Notes: generated from the sequence alone by a model not told the origin. Shown: positions 41,492 to 50,381, numbered from the stretch's first letter. The stretch: DNA of 54,541 nt from Erysipelotrichaceae bacterium (GCA_017512285.1 JAFWGU010000028.1:1-54541); one strand, 5' to 3'. Numbers and translations are program-made.

Positions 41492-43573
41492 ATGGCTAAG
41501 ATAGAAAAAGAACAGGTCATTACTTCCTATAGCGGCAAGAAGCTTTATCCAAGACTGTTTGGATACATGAAGCCTTACATCAAGAACTTCGTAATAGCTC
41601 TCGTACTGGTATTACTGGTTTCAGGCTTTGCCTTATTACAGCCGATGTTAATAGCCAGAGCCATGGATACCTACATTGAGGGATATGATCTGCCGTATGC
41701 GTCAGTAAGTGAAAGTGAAGCCGACATTGAATATGAAGGCTATCACCTGACCAAGAAATTTGATTTTGAAAACACAAGCTACGATTCATACGCTCAGATG
41801 CTTTATGATGAAGGCCATTACTATCTGTTCACTGATCTTGACAGGGAACAGTCAAAGGCCTTACAGAAACTGAGTGAAGATGACATCGTTCCGGTAAGCG
41901 TTACGGACAGTTCTCTTACCGTAAGGGATGCCAATGGCAACACCTATACAGGCAAGCTGTTGGAAAAGGATGATCTCAAGGTTTTGAGAAAGACTGACTA
42001 CGATGGCGTCAAGCTCATCGCCATTGCCTACGCAGTATTATTGTTGGTCAATGCCTTCTGTAACGTATCGCAGACCCTCGTGCTGCATACGGCAGGACAG
42101 AACATCATCTATAACATCCGTAACCAGATCTTTGAACACATACATACCTTACCGCTGAGGTTCTTTGACACTCATCCGGTAGGACAGATCGTAACCAGAG
42201 TGACCAATGACGTTGAATCGTTAAGCATGATGTATTCCAACGTCATCGTAAACCTGGTTAGAAACAGCGTCATGATCATCGGCTATGCCGTAGTCATGTT
42301 TGCGCTGAATGCCAAGCTGGCTCTGATCTCACTGGCGATCCTACCGTTTGTCGTATTCATAACGGCAATGTTCACCAAGATCAGCCGAAAGACATACAGA
42401 ATGATCAGAACCAAGGTTTCTGCCCTGAATACGTTCTTAAGCGAACACATTTCCGGCATGAAGCTGATCCAGATCTTTGCCCGTGAAGAAGCCAAGTACA
42501 ATCAGTTCGCTGACAGTACCATGGATCTTTACAAGAGCAGAATGCGGGAACTGATGGTATTCGCCATCTTCAGACCGCTGATCAACTTTACGGCAAACTT
42601 TGCCCTGGCTATAGTGCTGTACAAGGGTGCTCATTCAGTCCTTGAAGGTGTACTGACAGTCGGCACATTATATGTATTTACCAGCTACATCCGTTCATTC
42701 TTTGAACCTATTCAGGAACTGACGGAACAGTTCAGTACTTTGCAGAATGCCTTCGCATCAGCAGAGAAGATCTTCACACTGCTTGATGAGGAGAATACCA
42801 TCATCGAGAAGGAAGATCCGGTCGTACTGCCTGAGGTAAAGGGCAAAATCGAATTCAGGCACGTATGGTTTGCCTACGATGATGAGGAATATGTCCTAAG
42901 AGACGTATCATTCGTCATCAATCCGGGTGAAAAGGTGGCATTCGTCGGCGCTACCGGAGCCGGCAAGTCCTCAATTCTCAACCTGATCGGTAGATACTAT
43001 GACATTCAGAAGGGTGAGATCCTCATTGACGACGTCAACATCAGGGATCTGACCACTGAACAGATCAGAAGAGCGATCGGTCAGGTACAGCAGGACGTAT
43101 TCATCTTCACCGGTGACATCAAGAGCAACATCAGACTGCTCAATCCGGACATTACGGATGAACAGATCGTTGAATCAAGCATTGCCGTCAATGCCAATAC
43201 GTTCATTGACAGACTGCCTGAAAAATACGATGAAGCCGTAACGGAAAGAGGCTCAACCTTGTCAGCCGGTCAGAGACAGCTGTTAAGCTTTGCCAGAACG
43301 CTGGCCATTGATCCGAAGATCCTGGTCATGGATGAGGCAACGGCCAACATCGATACGGAGACCGAGTTACTGATCCAGAAGGCTCTGAAGACGATGATGG
43401 AAGGCAGAACGACCATCATGGTTGCTCACCGTCTGAGTACGATCCAGCATGCTGACAACATTCTTGTGTTGCACAAGGGCAAGATAAGGGAAAGCGGAAC
43501 GCATCAGCAGTTACTAGCTCAGGACGGCATCTACAAGAAGCTGTACGAGCTGCAGCTGTATTCAAATAACTAG
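41492..43573 (+). CDS. ABC exporter half-transporter, BmrD/YheH-like, with outside insertion
   Basis: 693 residues, about 100 longer than a standard half-transporter because of an inserted soluble segment after helix 1 (about residues 62-165: acidic, with DYDG and TGKLLEKD). The same kind of extension occurs in BmrD/YheH. NBD: Walker A GATGAGKSS, signature LSAGQRQLLSFARTL (Ala in place of Gly) and canonical Walker B ILVMDEATANID. It carries the catalytic Glu that the partner lacks. AGGAGG precedes the ATG. Confidence 0.88.
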   Translation: MAKIEKEQVITSYSGKKLYPRLFGYMKPYIKNFVIALVLVLLVSGFALLQPMLIARAMDTYIEGYDLPYASVSESEADIEYEGYHLTKKFDFENTSYDSYAQMLYDEGHYYLFTDLDREQSKALQKLSEDDIVPVSVTDSSLTVRDANGNTYTGKLLEKDDLKVLRKTDYDGVKLIAIAYAVLLLVNAFCNVSQTLVLHTAGQNIIYNIRNQIFEHIHTLPLRFFDTHPVGQIVTRVTNDVESLSMMYSNVIVNLVRNSVMIIGYAVVMFALNAKLALISLAILPFVVFITAMFTKISRKTYRMIRTKVSALNTFLSEHISGMKLIQIFAREEAKYNQFADSTMDLYKSRMRELMVFAIFRPLINFTANFALAIVLYKGAHSVLEGVLTVGTLYVFTSYIRSFFEPIQELTEQFSTLQNAFASAEKIFTLLDEENTIIEKEDPVVLPEVKGKIEFRHVWFAYDDEEYVLRDVSFVINPGEKVAFVGATGAGKSSILNLIGRYYDIQKGEILIDDVNIRDLTTEQIRRAIGQVQQDVFIFTGDIKSNIRLLNPDITDEQIVESSIAVNANTFIDRLPEKYDEAVTERGSTLSAGQRQLLSFARTLAIDPKILVMDEATANIDTETELLIQKALKTMMEGRTTIMVAHRLSTIQHADNILVLHKGKIRESGTHQQLLAQDGIYKKLYELQLYSNN

Positions 43574-43575
43574 CG

Positions 43576-43602
43576 AACTACGGGACAACCGTAGTTTTTT
43601 TT
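43576..43602 (+). terminator. terminator of the heterodimeric exporter pair
   Basis: AACTACGG (43576-43583), GACAA loop, CCGTAGTT (43589-43596), then T6. TAGAAT at 43605-43610 may be the -10 box of the next gene. Confidence 0.87.
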
Positions 43603-43637
43603 GTTAGAATTATCTCAATAAAACAGAGGTGATAATA

Positions 43638-45479
43638 ATGCCTGGTGGAAGAGGAATGAGGGGCGGCTATCTGACCGAGGAAGAAAAGGCTAATCAGCCT
43701 AAGGTTACCAAGGAGCTGCTTAAGAGAGTATTCAGCTATCTGTTGCCGTACTGGAAACAGCTTTTGCTGGCACTGACATGCATACTGGTATCATCAGCCT
43801 TCAGACTGATGCCGACGATACTTACCGGAAGGATCATTGACGAAGGTCTCATCGGCAGGAACATGGACATCCTGGTAAAGCTGATTGTCTTACTGCTTTT
43901 AGTTACCATAGGAGCCGAGATGATCGGCGTACTGGAGAGCTATCTGAATTCATGGATCTCTCAGCACATTACCTATGACATGCGCAACAAGATGTACGAT
44001 CATCTGCAGAGAATGTCCCAGAAGTTCTTTACAACGAATAACCAGGGCGACATCATCACCAGAATGACCAGTGACATTGCAGGAGTACAGTCAACCATCT
44101 CCGGCACTTTCTCCAGCATTCTTTCCAACAGCATTACTCTGATCGTAGCTGTCGTGGCCATGTACAGAAAGAACTGGATACTGGCTACCATCGGCATGGT
44201 CGTCGTTCCTCTGTTCACCATACCTACCCGTAAGGCCGGCAAGACCAGATGGGAACTGACAAGAGAAGCCCAGGCCGTCAATGATGAGGTCAACGGCCTG
44301 TTAAATGAAACTCTTTCCGTCAGCGGTCAGTTATTGGTAAAACTGTTTGGCAGGGAAGATTACGAGTATAAGAAGTATGAAGAAGCCAATGGCAAGATGA
44401 TTAAGCTTAACATCAGGGAATCCATGGCAGGCAGATGGTTCAGAGTCGTATTGAGCACTCTGGCCTCCATCGGACCGATGGCCCTGTATCTTGTCGGCGG
44501 CATCCTGATGATGAAATATGATGCTGACCTGACCGTAGGTGACGTAACCGTACTTGTATCACTGTTAGGCAGAATGTACGGTCCGGTCAATTCATTACTG
44601 AACATTCAGGTCGAATGGATCAGATCCATGGCCATGTTCACCAGAATCTTTGAATACTATGACATGCCGGTTGAGATCAAGAACTGCGATAATCCAATCA
44701 TTCCGAAGGAAGCTTATGGCAATGTCAGATTTGAAAATGTTGACTTCTCCTATGACGGATCAAGACAGATCCTCAAGAACGTCAGCTTTGAACTCAAGAG
44801 CGGCAACAGCGTTGCCATTGTCGGACCTTCCGGTTCCGGTAAGAGTACGATGGTCAACCTGATACCGAGACTGTATGACGTTACCGGCGGCAGCGTCAAG
44901 TTTGACGGGGTCGACGTCCGTCAGCTTGATCTCAATTACCTCCGTAATAATGTCGGTGTGGTAACCCAGGAAACATATCTGTTCAACGGGACGATCAGAG
45001 ACAATCTGCTTTATGCCAAGCAGGATGCCACGGAAGAGGAAATGATCGAGGCACTGAAGAAGGCTAACATCTATGACTTCGTGGAGAGTCAGGAAAACGG
45101 TCTGGATACCATGGTCGGTAACAGAGGCCTGAAACTTTCAGGAGGCGAGAAGCAGAGAATATCAATTGCCAGAATACTGTTAAGAGACCCGGCACTGCTG
45201 ATATTTGACGAGGCAACTTCGGCGCTTGACTCCATCTCCGAGAGTAAGATCCAGGAGGCCATTGATCCGTTGATCGAATCAAGGACAAGCATCCTGATCG
45301 CTCACAGACTGTCCACCATCCTTTCAGCGGATGAGATCCTGGTAGTCAAGGATGGTGAGATCGTTGAAAGAGGCGTTCATGAACAGCTGGTAAAGGCTGG
45401 AGGAGTATATACGGAGCTCTATGAGACTCAGTTCTCCAAGGCCTTACAGCAGGAAAAAGAAAGAATGGATAAGGAGTGA
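43638..45479 (+). CDS. ABC exporter, MsbA/LmrA-like half-transporter
   Basis: 613 residues: a Gly-rich N-terminus (MPGGRGMRGG), six helices and an NBD with Walker A GPSGSGKST, signature LSGGEKQRISIARILL and canonical Walker B LLIFDEATSALD. It has all catalytic residues, so it can act as a homodimer. The ATG at 43638 follows AGAGGTGAT; the GTG at 43629 is inside that ribosome site. It is separated from the upstream pair by a terminator. Its last codons form a terminator stem. Confidence 0.88.
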   Translation: MPGGRGMRGGYLTEEEKANQPKVTKELLKRVFSYLLPYWKQLLLALTCILVSSAFRLMPTILTGRIIDEGLIGRNMDILVKLIVLLLLVTIGAEMIGVLESYLNSWISQHITYDMRNKMYDHLQRMSQKFFTTNNQGDIITRMTSDIAGVQSTISGTFSSILSNSITLIVAVVAMYRKNWILATIGMVVVPLFTIPTRKAGKTRWELTREAQAVNDEVNGLLNETLSVSGQLLVKLFGREDYEYKKYEEANGKMIKLNIRESMAGRWFRVVLSTLASIGPMALYLVGGILMMKYDADLTVGDVTVLVSLLGRMYGPVNSLLNIQVEWIRSMAMFTRIFEYYDMPVEIKNCDNPIIPKEAYGNVRFENVDFSYDGSRQILKNVSFELKSGNSVAIVGPSGSGKSTMVNLIPRLYDVTGGSVKFDGVDVRQLDLNYLRNNVGVVTQETYLFNGTIRDNLLYAKQDATEEEMIEALKKANIYDFVESQENGLDTMVGNRGLKLSGGEKQRISIARILLRDPALLIFDEATSALDSISESKIQEAIDPLIESRTSILIAHRLSTILSADEILVVKDGEIVERGVHEQLVKAGGVYTELYETQFSKALQQEKERMDKE

Positions 45480-45495
45480 TTCCTTATCCATTTTT
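45465..45495. terminator. bidirectional terminator formed by coding ends
   Basis: ATGGATAAGGA (45465-45475), GTGAT loop, TCCTTATCCAT (45481-45491), T5. The left arm is the last coding sequence of the ABC gene; the right arm includes the stop of the minus-strand esterase. Confidence 0.82.
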
Positions 45496-46389
45496 AATGA
45501 GTTCTGCAATGTGAGCGATGGCTTCATCAGCCTCGGGTATCGGGTAGGCCGGGTAAACGTGATTCAGGCCTTCACCAACCGTAACCGTAGCCTTTACGCC
45601 GGCGTCCAGCAGCTTTTCGTACATCTTCATGATGTCAGGATAGAATATCTCGTGAGTTCCGACGAACAGATGTACTTCCTTTAACATTGAGACGTCGCCG
45701 TATATCGGTGACAGCCTGTAGTCATGCAGACTGGTCCTGTTTGCCCAGTAGATGGCATCTGCCAGAAGTTCATTTCTCTTTAATGTCGGATCAACGTCGA
45801 TGTAACGGTCAATGTCCCGGTTATCCATGTTGAGATCGACCCACGGTGATAACAGGATCAGCTTGTCAGGCTGTCTTATGCCATTCTGACCAAAGTATTC
45901 CGCCAGCCCCAGGGCCAGACCGCCGCCGGCGCTGTCCCCCATCAGGATTATCTTCTGATCGGGAAAGCGGGTAATGTATTCGATGTACATTTTAGTCAGC
46001 TTGTCATAAGACTCCTCATAGGTATGAAGCGGAGCCAGTGGATAGTCAGGTATCAGCATCAGGCATTCCAGTGATCTGGCGATCTTGTCCAGTAATACCC
46101 AGTGAAAGATGTTCATTTCACTGACATATGCGCCGCCATGAAGATACATGATGGTGTAGTCCTTATTACTGTCCTTGTTGATGTAGAAGGTCTGAACGTC
46201 ATGGAACCTGTCCGTCTCAAATGAGTCCATCATCTTGGCCAGTATCGGCAGTGAGTAGTTTCTTTCCTTTCCCCTGAACTTCTTCAGTTCCAGCATGACC
46301 TCAGTCATGTTCTGCCCCTTGGGTATGAATATTCTTCTGGCCAGTCTTTCCAGAAATCTTGCCTGTCTTGATCTTTCGTCCTTGCTCAT
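45484..46389 (-). CDS. alpha/beta hydrolase, HSL-type esterase
   Basis: 301 residues. Hormone-sensitive-lipase-family motif LHGGAYVSEM (oxyanion HGG), nucleophile in GDSAGGGLAL, an aspartate region near FVGTHEIFYPD and histidine in GLNHVYPAYP. Cytoplasmic esterase; substrate unknown. Start at 46389 has no Shine-Dalgarno sequence but a promoter places transcription there; an alternative ATG at 46308 has AAGGGG upstream, so the first 27 residues are uncertain. Confidence 0.85.
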   Translation of the reverse strand: MSKDERSRQARFLERLARRIFIPKGQNMTEVMLELKKFRGKERNYSLPILAKMMDSFETDRFHDVQTFYINKDSNKDYTIMYLHGGAYVSEMNIFHWVLLDKIARSLECLMLIPDYPLAPLHTYEESYDKLTKMYIEYITRFPDQKIILMGDSAGGGLALGLAEYFGQNGIRQPDKLILLSPWVDLNMDNRDIDRYIDVDPTLKRNELLADAIYWANRTSLHDYRLSPIYGDVSMLKEVHLFVGTHEIFYPDIMKMYEKLLDAGVKATVTVGEGLNHVYPAYPIPEADEAIAHIAELIKNG

Positions 46390-46395
46390 AGGGGT

Positions 46396-46437
46396 ATATT
46401 AACCCAATTGTCCCTTATCCGCAAGTGCCGTTTGCGG
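46396..46437. promoter_or_regulatory. minus-strand promoter with overlapping inverted repeat (candidate XRE operator)
   Basis: On the minus strand TTGCGG (46424-46419), exactly 17 bases, TAATAT (46401-46396), then transcription start at about 46389, the A of the esterase ATG. The -35 is one arm of the perfect inverted repeat CCGCAA (46419-46424) N7 TTGCGG (46432-46437). The same repeat lies about 37 bases before the -10 (TATAAT 46474-46479) of the divergent XRE gene. Confidence 0.5.
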
Positions 46438-46502
46438 CAAGTACAGGTTGCGTGTAAAATTATAAACAGCAGGTATAATGAAACTGTAGAAAGGAGCTGA
46501 AC

Positions 46503-46961
46503 ATGCTTGATTCAAGAAAAGTGGCTGCGAAGCTGAGGCAGCTGAGAGTGAATAAGAACCTGACTCAGGATAATGTTGCGGAAAGCGTGTTTGTCTCCCG
46601 TCAGGCCGTATCCAGCTGGGAAAAGGGTGACAGTCTGCCTTCCATAACGTCATGCATACTGCTTCTGGAACTGTATGATACCTCTCTGGAGGAACTGCTG
46701 TGCCTCAATGATAAGATCGATCCTGAAGATGACATGTTCGATAAGCACGACAGGTCATTCATCATTTCCCAGATCGTCAGGGGAGAACTGAAGGTTGACC
46801 TGGGAGAGGTCATGTACAGACTCTCATTAGAGGAAAGATCCAGAATAGTACGTTCCATAAGAAACGGCAATTCAGCATATGAAGTGGAGGACATTCTTCC
46901 ATACTGCAACAGGGAGGAAAGACTGTTGCTGACGAAAGGAGACGACGAGGATGAACTTTAA
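46503..46961 (+). CDS. XRE-family regulator with C-terminal repeats
   Basis: 152 residues. Helix-turn-helix at residues 5-62 (LRQLRVNKNLTQDNVAESVFVSRQAVSSWEKGD). The C-terminal 60 residues contain two units similar to the repeats of the next protein: VMYRLSLEERSRIV and DILPYCNREERLLL, 27 residues apart. No membrane helix. AAAGGAG precedes the ATG. The gene overlaps the repeat-protein gene by 11 bases, so the two are made together and probably interact. Confidence 0.85.
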   Translation: MLDSRKVAAKLRQLRVNKNLTQDNVAESVFVSRQAVSSWEKGDSLPSITSCILLLELYDTSLEELLCLNDKIDPEDDMFDKHDRSFIISQIVRGELKVDLGEVMYRLSLEERSRIVRSIRNGNSAYEVEDILPYCNREERLLLTKGDDEDEL

Positions 46962-47601
46962 GAAAATGCTGAGACACCTCGACAGCGAAGACATCAGAGA
47001 ACTGATTGAAGAAGGTGAACTTGACATAAGAGAACTGGTCGGCTACGCGCCGTTCATGGATGACGATGACATCGACGAGCTGGCAGTTGAATACTATAAT
47101 ACCACGGACAGTTATGCCGGGTTACTGCCGTTTCTGAGTGAGGAAGGAGTAGCCAGACTGGCAAGAGCGGTGATCGCCAGAGGCGGAAGCATCATACCGA
47201 TGTTACCGTTCATGGATGAAGACGACATTGAGGATCTGCCTGAAGAGGCATTTGAAGATGGAAATCTGTCAAAGGCAATACTGCCTTTCTGCAATGAGGA
47301 AACGGTAGCCAGGGCATTTTACAAGGCTATGGACCGCAATGAGCCACTGGCACCATACATGCCGTTCATGGATGACGATGACATTAATGAAGGCTTTGTT
47401 GAAATGGTAAGGCGTGGCATCGATGAAAAGGCCTGTTATCCGTTCGTTGATGATGATGGATGGCACAGAGTCCTGAAACTGTACATGGAGGGTGAAGTTG
47501 AATTTGATTTCGACGACGCATACAGGTTCATGGACGATGATGACATAAAAACACTCTTCCGATTTGAAATGCGTAGAAGAAAGGAAGGCAGGGAGATGTA
47601 G
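46951..47601 (+). CDS. acidic 26-residue-repeat protein coupled to the XRE regulator
   Basis: 216 residues, almost entirely tandem repeats. The Pro-Phe of each unit falls at 34, 60, 86, 112, 138 and 164, an exact spacing of 26; a degenerate first unit (MLRHLDSEDI) and a last one (YRFMDDDDI, near 191) flank them. Units alternate between PFMDDDDI-type acidic turns (DDDD or DEDD, metal-binding-like) and PFLSEEGV / PFCNEETV types. Each unit ends in a helix, giving a helical-solenoid appearance. Very acidic, cytoplasmic. Function unknown; partner, co-regulator or antagonist of the XRE protein is plausible. Confidence 0.82.
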   Translation: MNFKKMLRHLDSEDIRELIEEGELDIRELVGYAPFMDDDDIDELAVEYYNTTDSYAGLLPFLSEEGVARLARAVIARGGSIIPMLPFMDEDDIEDLPEEAFEDGNLSKAILPFCNEETVARAFYKAMDRNEPLAPYMPFMDDDDINEGFVEMVRRGIDEKACYPFVDDDGWHRVLKLYMEGEVEFDFDDAYRFMDDDDIKTLFRFEMRRRKEGREM

Positions 47602-47612
47602 TTCTCCCTGCT
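47588..47612 (+). terminator. hairpin over the stop of the repeat-protein gene
   Basis: GCAGGGAGA (47588-47596), TGTAGT loop, TCTCCCTGC (47603-47611), followed by the interrupted T tract TTCTCCTTT. Strong stem but poor U run. Confidence 0.55.
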
Positions 47613-47660
47613 TCTCCTTTGCCTGACCCTGCATGTTTTATTCTGCAGTACTGTTTATGA

Positions 47661-47666
47661 TATAAT
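47661..47666 (+). promoter_or_regulatory. -10 box of the nucleoside kinase gene
   Basis: TATAAT at 47661-47666, about 43 bases before the ATG. No clear -35. Confidence 0.4.
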
Positions 47667-47708
47667 GCATGTGGAAACATTGAACAATAATAGACAAGCA
47701 GGTGTTAT

Positions 47709-49364
47709 ATGAAATACAAGATGAACGTTTTAAATGTGAACCGCACCATCGAGTGCAAGAACGGTGCCAGAATTGAGGAGGTACTGAATGAGGTATCTTC
47801 TGAACTGCCATATCCGGTATTTCTGGCCAAATACGACAATGCGTACAGATCTCTGACGCATAAGATCCATCATGACGGCGTACTGGAATTCCTTGACTTG
47901 CGTAATCAGGAAGCCTGGCTGGTATACCAGACTTCTCTGGTACTGCTATTCATCAAGGCTGTTCATGACGTATTGGGCAACAAGGTCCTGGTAAACGTAA
48001 AGAATGCCCTTAACAAGGGAATATTCATAACCATTACGCACAGACTGAATGAGGAGATACTTGGTGACATCAGAAACAGGATGAGAGAACTGGTTGATGC
48101 CGATGTTCCGATCCGCAAGGAACACATGACCAAGGATGGGGCTCAGAAGCTGGCCCTCAAGATGAAGCAGATGGAAACCTTTGACATGCTGCACAACATT
48201 ACCAACATCGATGACATTGAGATCTACTCATTACAGAATGAAACGCAGATCTTCTACAACAGCATCGTTCCTTCAACGGGATACCTGCAGCTGTTTGACT
48301 TAAGGCTGTTTCGTAACGGACTGATCCTGCAGTATCCTCATCCTGGTGATCCTAGTTCAATTCCGGAGTATGAGGAACAGAATCAGATGTACGATGCCTT
48401 CTCCGAAGCTACCAGATGGGGTCAGCTGACGGAGATAAACTACGTTAACGAACTGAACAGAAAGATCATCTTTGATGAACTTGATGACGTGTTCCTGATG
48501 CAGGAGGCTCTGCATGAGAAGAAGATCAGCGACATCGCTGACATGATCAAGGAAAGAAAGAGCAGGGTAGTGCTGATCTGCGGTCCAAGCAGCAGCGGCA
48601 AGACGACCTTTGCCAAGAGACTGTGCATACAGTTAAGAGTAAACGGCTTCAAGACCCTGTACATGGGAACCGATGACTATTACAAGGAATTCTCCGAGAG
48701 AGTATACGATGAGAACGGGGAGCCGGATCTGGAAAGCATCAGGGCAATTGATACCGATCTGTTTGCCCGTAACATAAATGATCTGCTGGATGGCAAGACG
48801 GTAGATCTGCCGCACTTTGACTTCGGCAAGAAGGGCAAGGTTTACGGCCAGAGAATAACCAAGCTGGAAAACAACCAGCTGATCGTAATTGAAGGAATCC
48901 ATGCGATGAATGACAAGCTGTTGGAAAACATCAATGAAAAGGAAGAGTTCAAAATCTATATCTCTCCGTTTACCCCGCTGGCCATTGACCACCATAACCG
49001 CATCTCAGCTACCGATGCCAGAATGTTAAGAAGACTGGTCAGAGACTTCAAGTTCAGAAACTGCGATGCTCAGGAAACCATCAGGACCTGGCCAAAGGTC
49101 AGAACCAGTGAAGACGTCAACATCTTCCCGTACATCTCCAAGGCAGACATATTCTTTAATTCAAACTGCCTGTATGAACTGGCTGTGCTGAAGAAGTATG
49201 CCGAACCTCTGCTGAAGAGGGTAAGCCGTAATGAGCCGGAGTATGGTGAAGCTCAGAGAATGCTCAGCTTCCTGAAGTACTTTGACTGCATTTACGATGA
49301 ATCAAGGATTCCGAACAACTCAATTCTGAGAGAATTCGTCGGCGGTTCAGTCATCGTAAAATAA
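47709..49364 (+). CDS. nucleoside (uridine-type) kinase with TGS-like N-terminus
   Basis: 551 residues. Residues 1-65 resemble a TGS/ubiquitin-like fold (YKMNVLNVNRTIECKNGARI, LSHKI-type end), the middle resembles the threonyl-tRNA synthetase editing-like region, and the C-terminal kinase starts at Walker A GPSSSGKT (292-299). It contains TDDYYKEF and VIEGIHAMND, typical of uridine kinase/phosphoribulokinase. This three-part architecture is common in Bacillota and usually annotated as nucleoside kinase. The phosphoacceptor is not certain. Confidence 0.88.
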   Translation: MKYKMNVLNVNRTIECKNGARIEEVLNEVSSELPYPVFLAKYDNAYRSLTHKIHHDGVLEFLDLRNQEAWLVYQTSLVLLFIKAVHDVLGNKVLVNVKNALNKGIFITITHRLNEEILGDIRNRMRELVDADVPIRKEHMTKDGAQKLALKMKQMETFDMLHNITNIDDIEIYSLQNETQIFYNSIVPSTGYLQLFDLRLFRNGLILQYPHPGDPSSIPEYEEQNQMYDAFSEATRWGQLTEINYVNELNRKIIFDELDDVFLMQEALHEKKISDIADMIKERKSRVVLICGPSSSGKTTFAKRLCIQLRVNGFKTLYMGTDDYYKEFSERVYDENGEPDLESIRAIDTDLFARNINDLLDGKTVDLPHFDFGKKGKVYGQRITKLENNQLIVIEGIHAMNDKLLENINEKEEFKIYISPFTPLAIDHHNRISATDARMLRRLVRDFKFRNCDAQETIRTWPKVRTSEDVNIFPYISKADIFFNSNCLYELAVLKKYAEPLLKRVSRNEPEYGEAQRMLSFLKYFDCIYDESRIPNNSILREFVGGSVIVK

Positions 49365-49371
49365 CGGAGAT

Positions 49372-49430
49372 TTGCATAATCCTTATACATTGGTGTATAA
49401 TTGTACTCACCTTCGGGTAAATGACCCGAA
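49372..49430 (+). promoter_or_regulatory. promoter and 5' hairpin of the secreted-protein gene
   Basis: TTGCAT (49372-49377), 18-base spacer, TATAAT (49396-49401). A hairpin TTCGGG (49412-49417) / CCCGAA (49425-49430) forms the mRNA 5' end and abuts AGGAGG at 49432-49437. The stem could influence ribosome access or RNA decay. Confidence 0.6.
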
Positions 49431-49441
49431 AAGGAGGCAGA

Positions 49442-50374
49442 ATGCGCAGAATCGCTGTTGTGGTAACCGTATTTGCCATCATCCTGTTTGGCGGGAATGT
49501 GGAAAGCGGCTACATGAAATATTTAGCAGAAGACAAGAGAATGAGTCTGGCTGACACCAGGGATTCTTTAAGCGTGACCTTCAATGACATTGCCTTCCTG
49601 GAATACGGTTCTGAAAGTTATGACACCTTGAATGCCGTAGATGAAGCTAAGGGAGAACTTGAAGTTTCTCAGGCTAAGGTAAATACGGACAAGGTTGGCT
49701 TCGAGAATGTCACCTATACTGTAGGAGCCATTGATAAATATGGACAGGAAGTGGAGAAGTCGTATGTCAGAGGAGTATTCATTCAGGATACTGTTGGACC
49801 GACAGTTGAACTGGAAAAGGATGAGGTAGTAATCAAACTTCAGGAAGAATTCAATCCGCAGGATTACGTTACCAGCGTGAGCGATGTCATTGACGGTGAA
49901 TTGGCATATTCTGAAGAGCTGAAGCCTGGTACTTATACCATTTCATCAAATGTCGATAACAATTCTCTTGGAACCTATACCGTTACGGTTGAAGCCATGG
50001 ACATAAATGGTAATACTGATTCTGACAGTTATACTGTAATAGTAAGAAGAGATACTTATAACCATGTCTGGAACGGCGTAAAGCTGAATCCGACCCTTGG
50101 TACGATATGGGGTCCTTCAGGCAAGGAGACATATTATAATCTTCCGATGGGAGGCGTAGTTGCCATCATGAGAAGAATGGGCGTTACGGGTGAATACTGG
50201 GTAAGAGAAGATGGCGTAAAGATGCTGGGCGACTACATCATGTGCGCTGCCAACCTGGAACTGCATCCAAGAGGAAGTCTGGTTGAAACCAGCCTGGGTA
50301 CGGCAATGGTCTGTGATACAGGAACATTCGCCATGTATAACTACTATCAGATAGACATAGCTGTCGACTGGTAA
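49442..50374 (+). CDS. secreted Ig-like protein with 3D/RlpA-like C-terminus
   Basis: 310 residues. An N-terminal hydrophobic signal (MRRIAVVVTVFAIILFGG), a region of repeated strand patterns, and an Ig-like domain near 115-205 (GPTVELEKDEVVIKL, DVIDGELAYSEELKPGTYTI, GTYTVTVEAMDINGN). The C-terminal 90 residues resemble the 3D double-psi barrel (YIMCAANLELHPRGSLVETS, AMVCDTGTFA, IDIAVDW) found in wall-lytic or resuscitation proteins. Probably cell-wall-related; enzymatic activity is not proven. The ATG at 49442 lies four bases after AGGAGG. Confidence 0.78.
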   Translation: MRRIAVVVTVFAIILFGGNVESGYMKYLAEDKRMSLADTRDSLSVTFNDIAFLEYGSESYDTLNAVDEAKGELEVSQAKVNTDKVGFENVTYTVGAIDKYGQEVEKSYVRGVFIQDTVGPTVELEKDEVVIKLQEEFNPQDYVTSVSDVIDGELAYSEELKPGTYTISSNVDNNSLGTYTVTVEAMDINGNTDSDSYTVIVRRDTYNHVWNGVKLNPTLGTIWGPSGKETYYNLPMGGVVAIMRRMGVTGEYWVREDGVKMLGDYIMCAANLELHPRGSLVETSLGTAMVCDTGTFAMYNYYQIDIAVDW

Positions 50375-50381
50375 GAATAAT

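Noticed and set aside
41580-41789. Antisense ORF in the BmrD-like insertion
   Set aside because: No ribosome site and composition explained by the coding strand.
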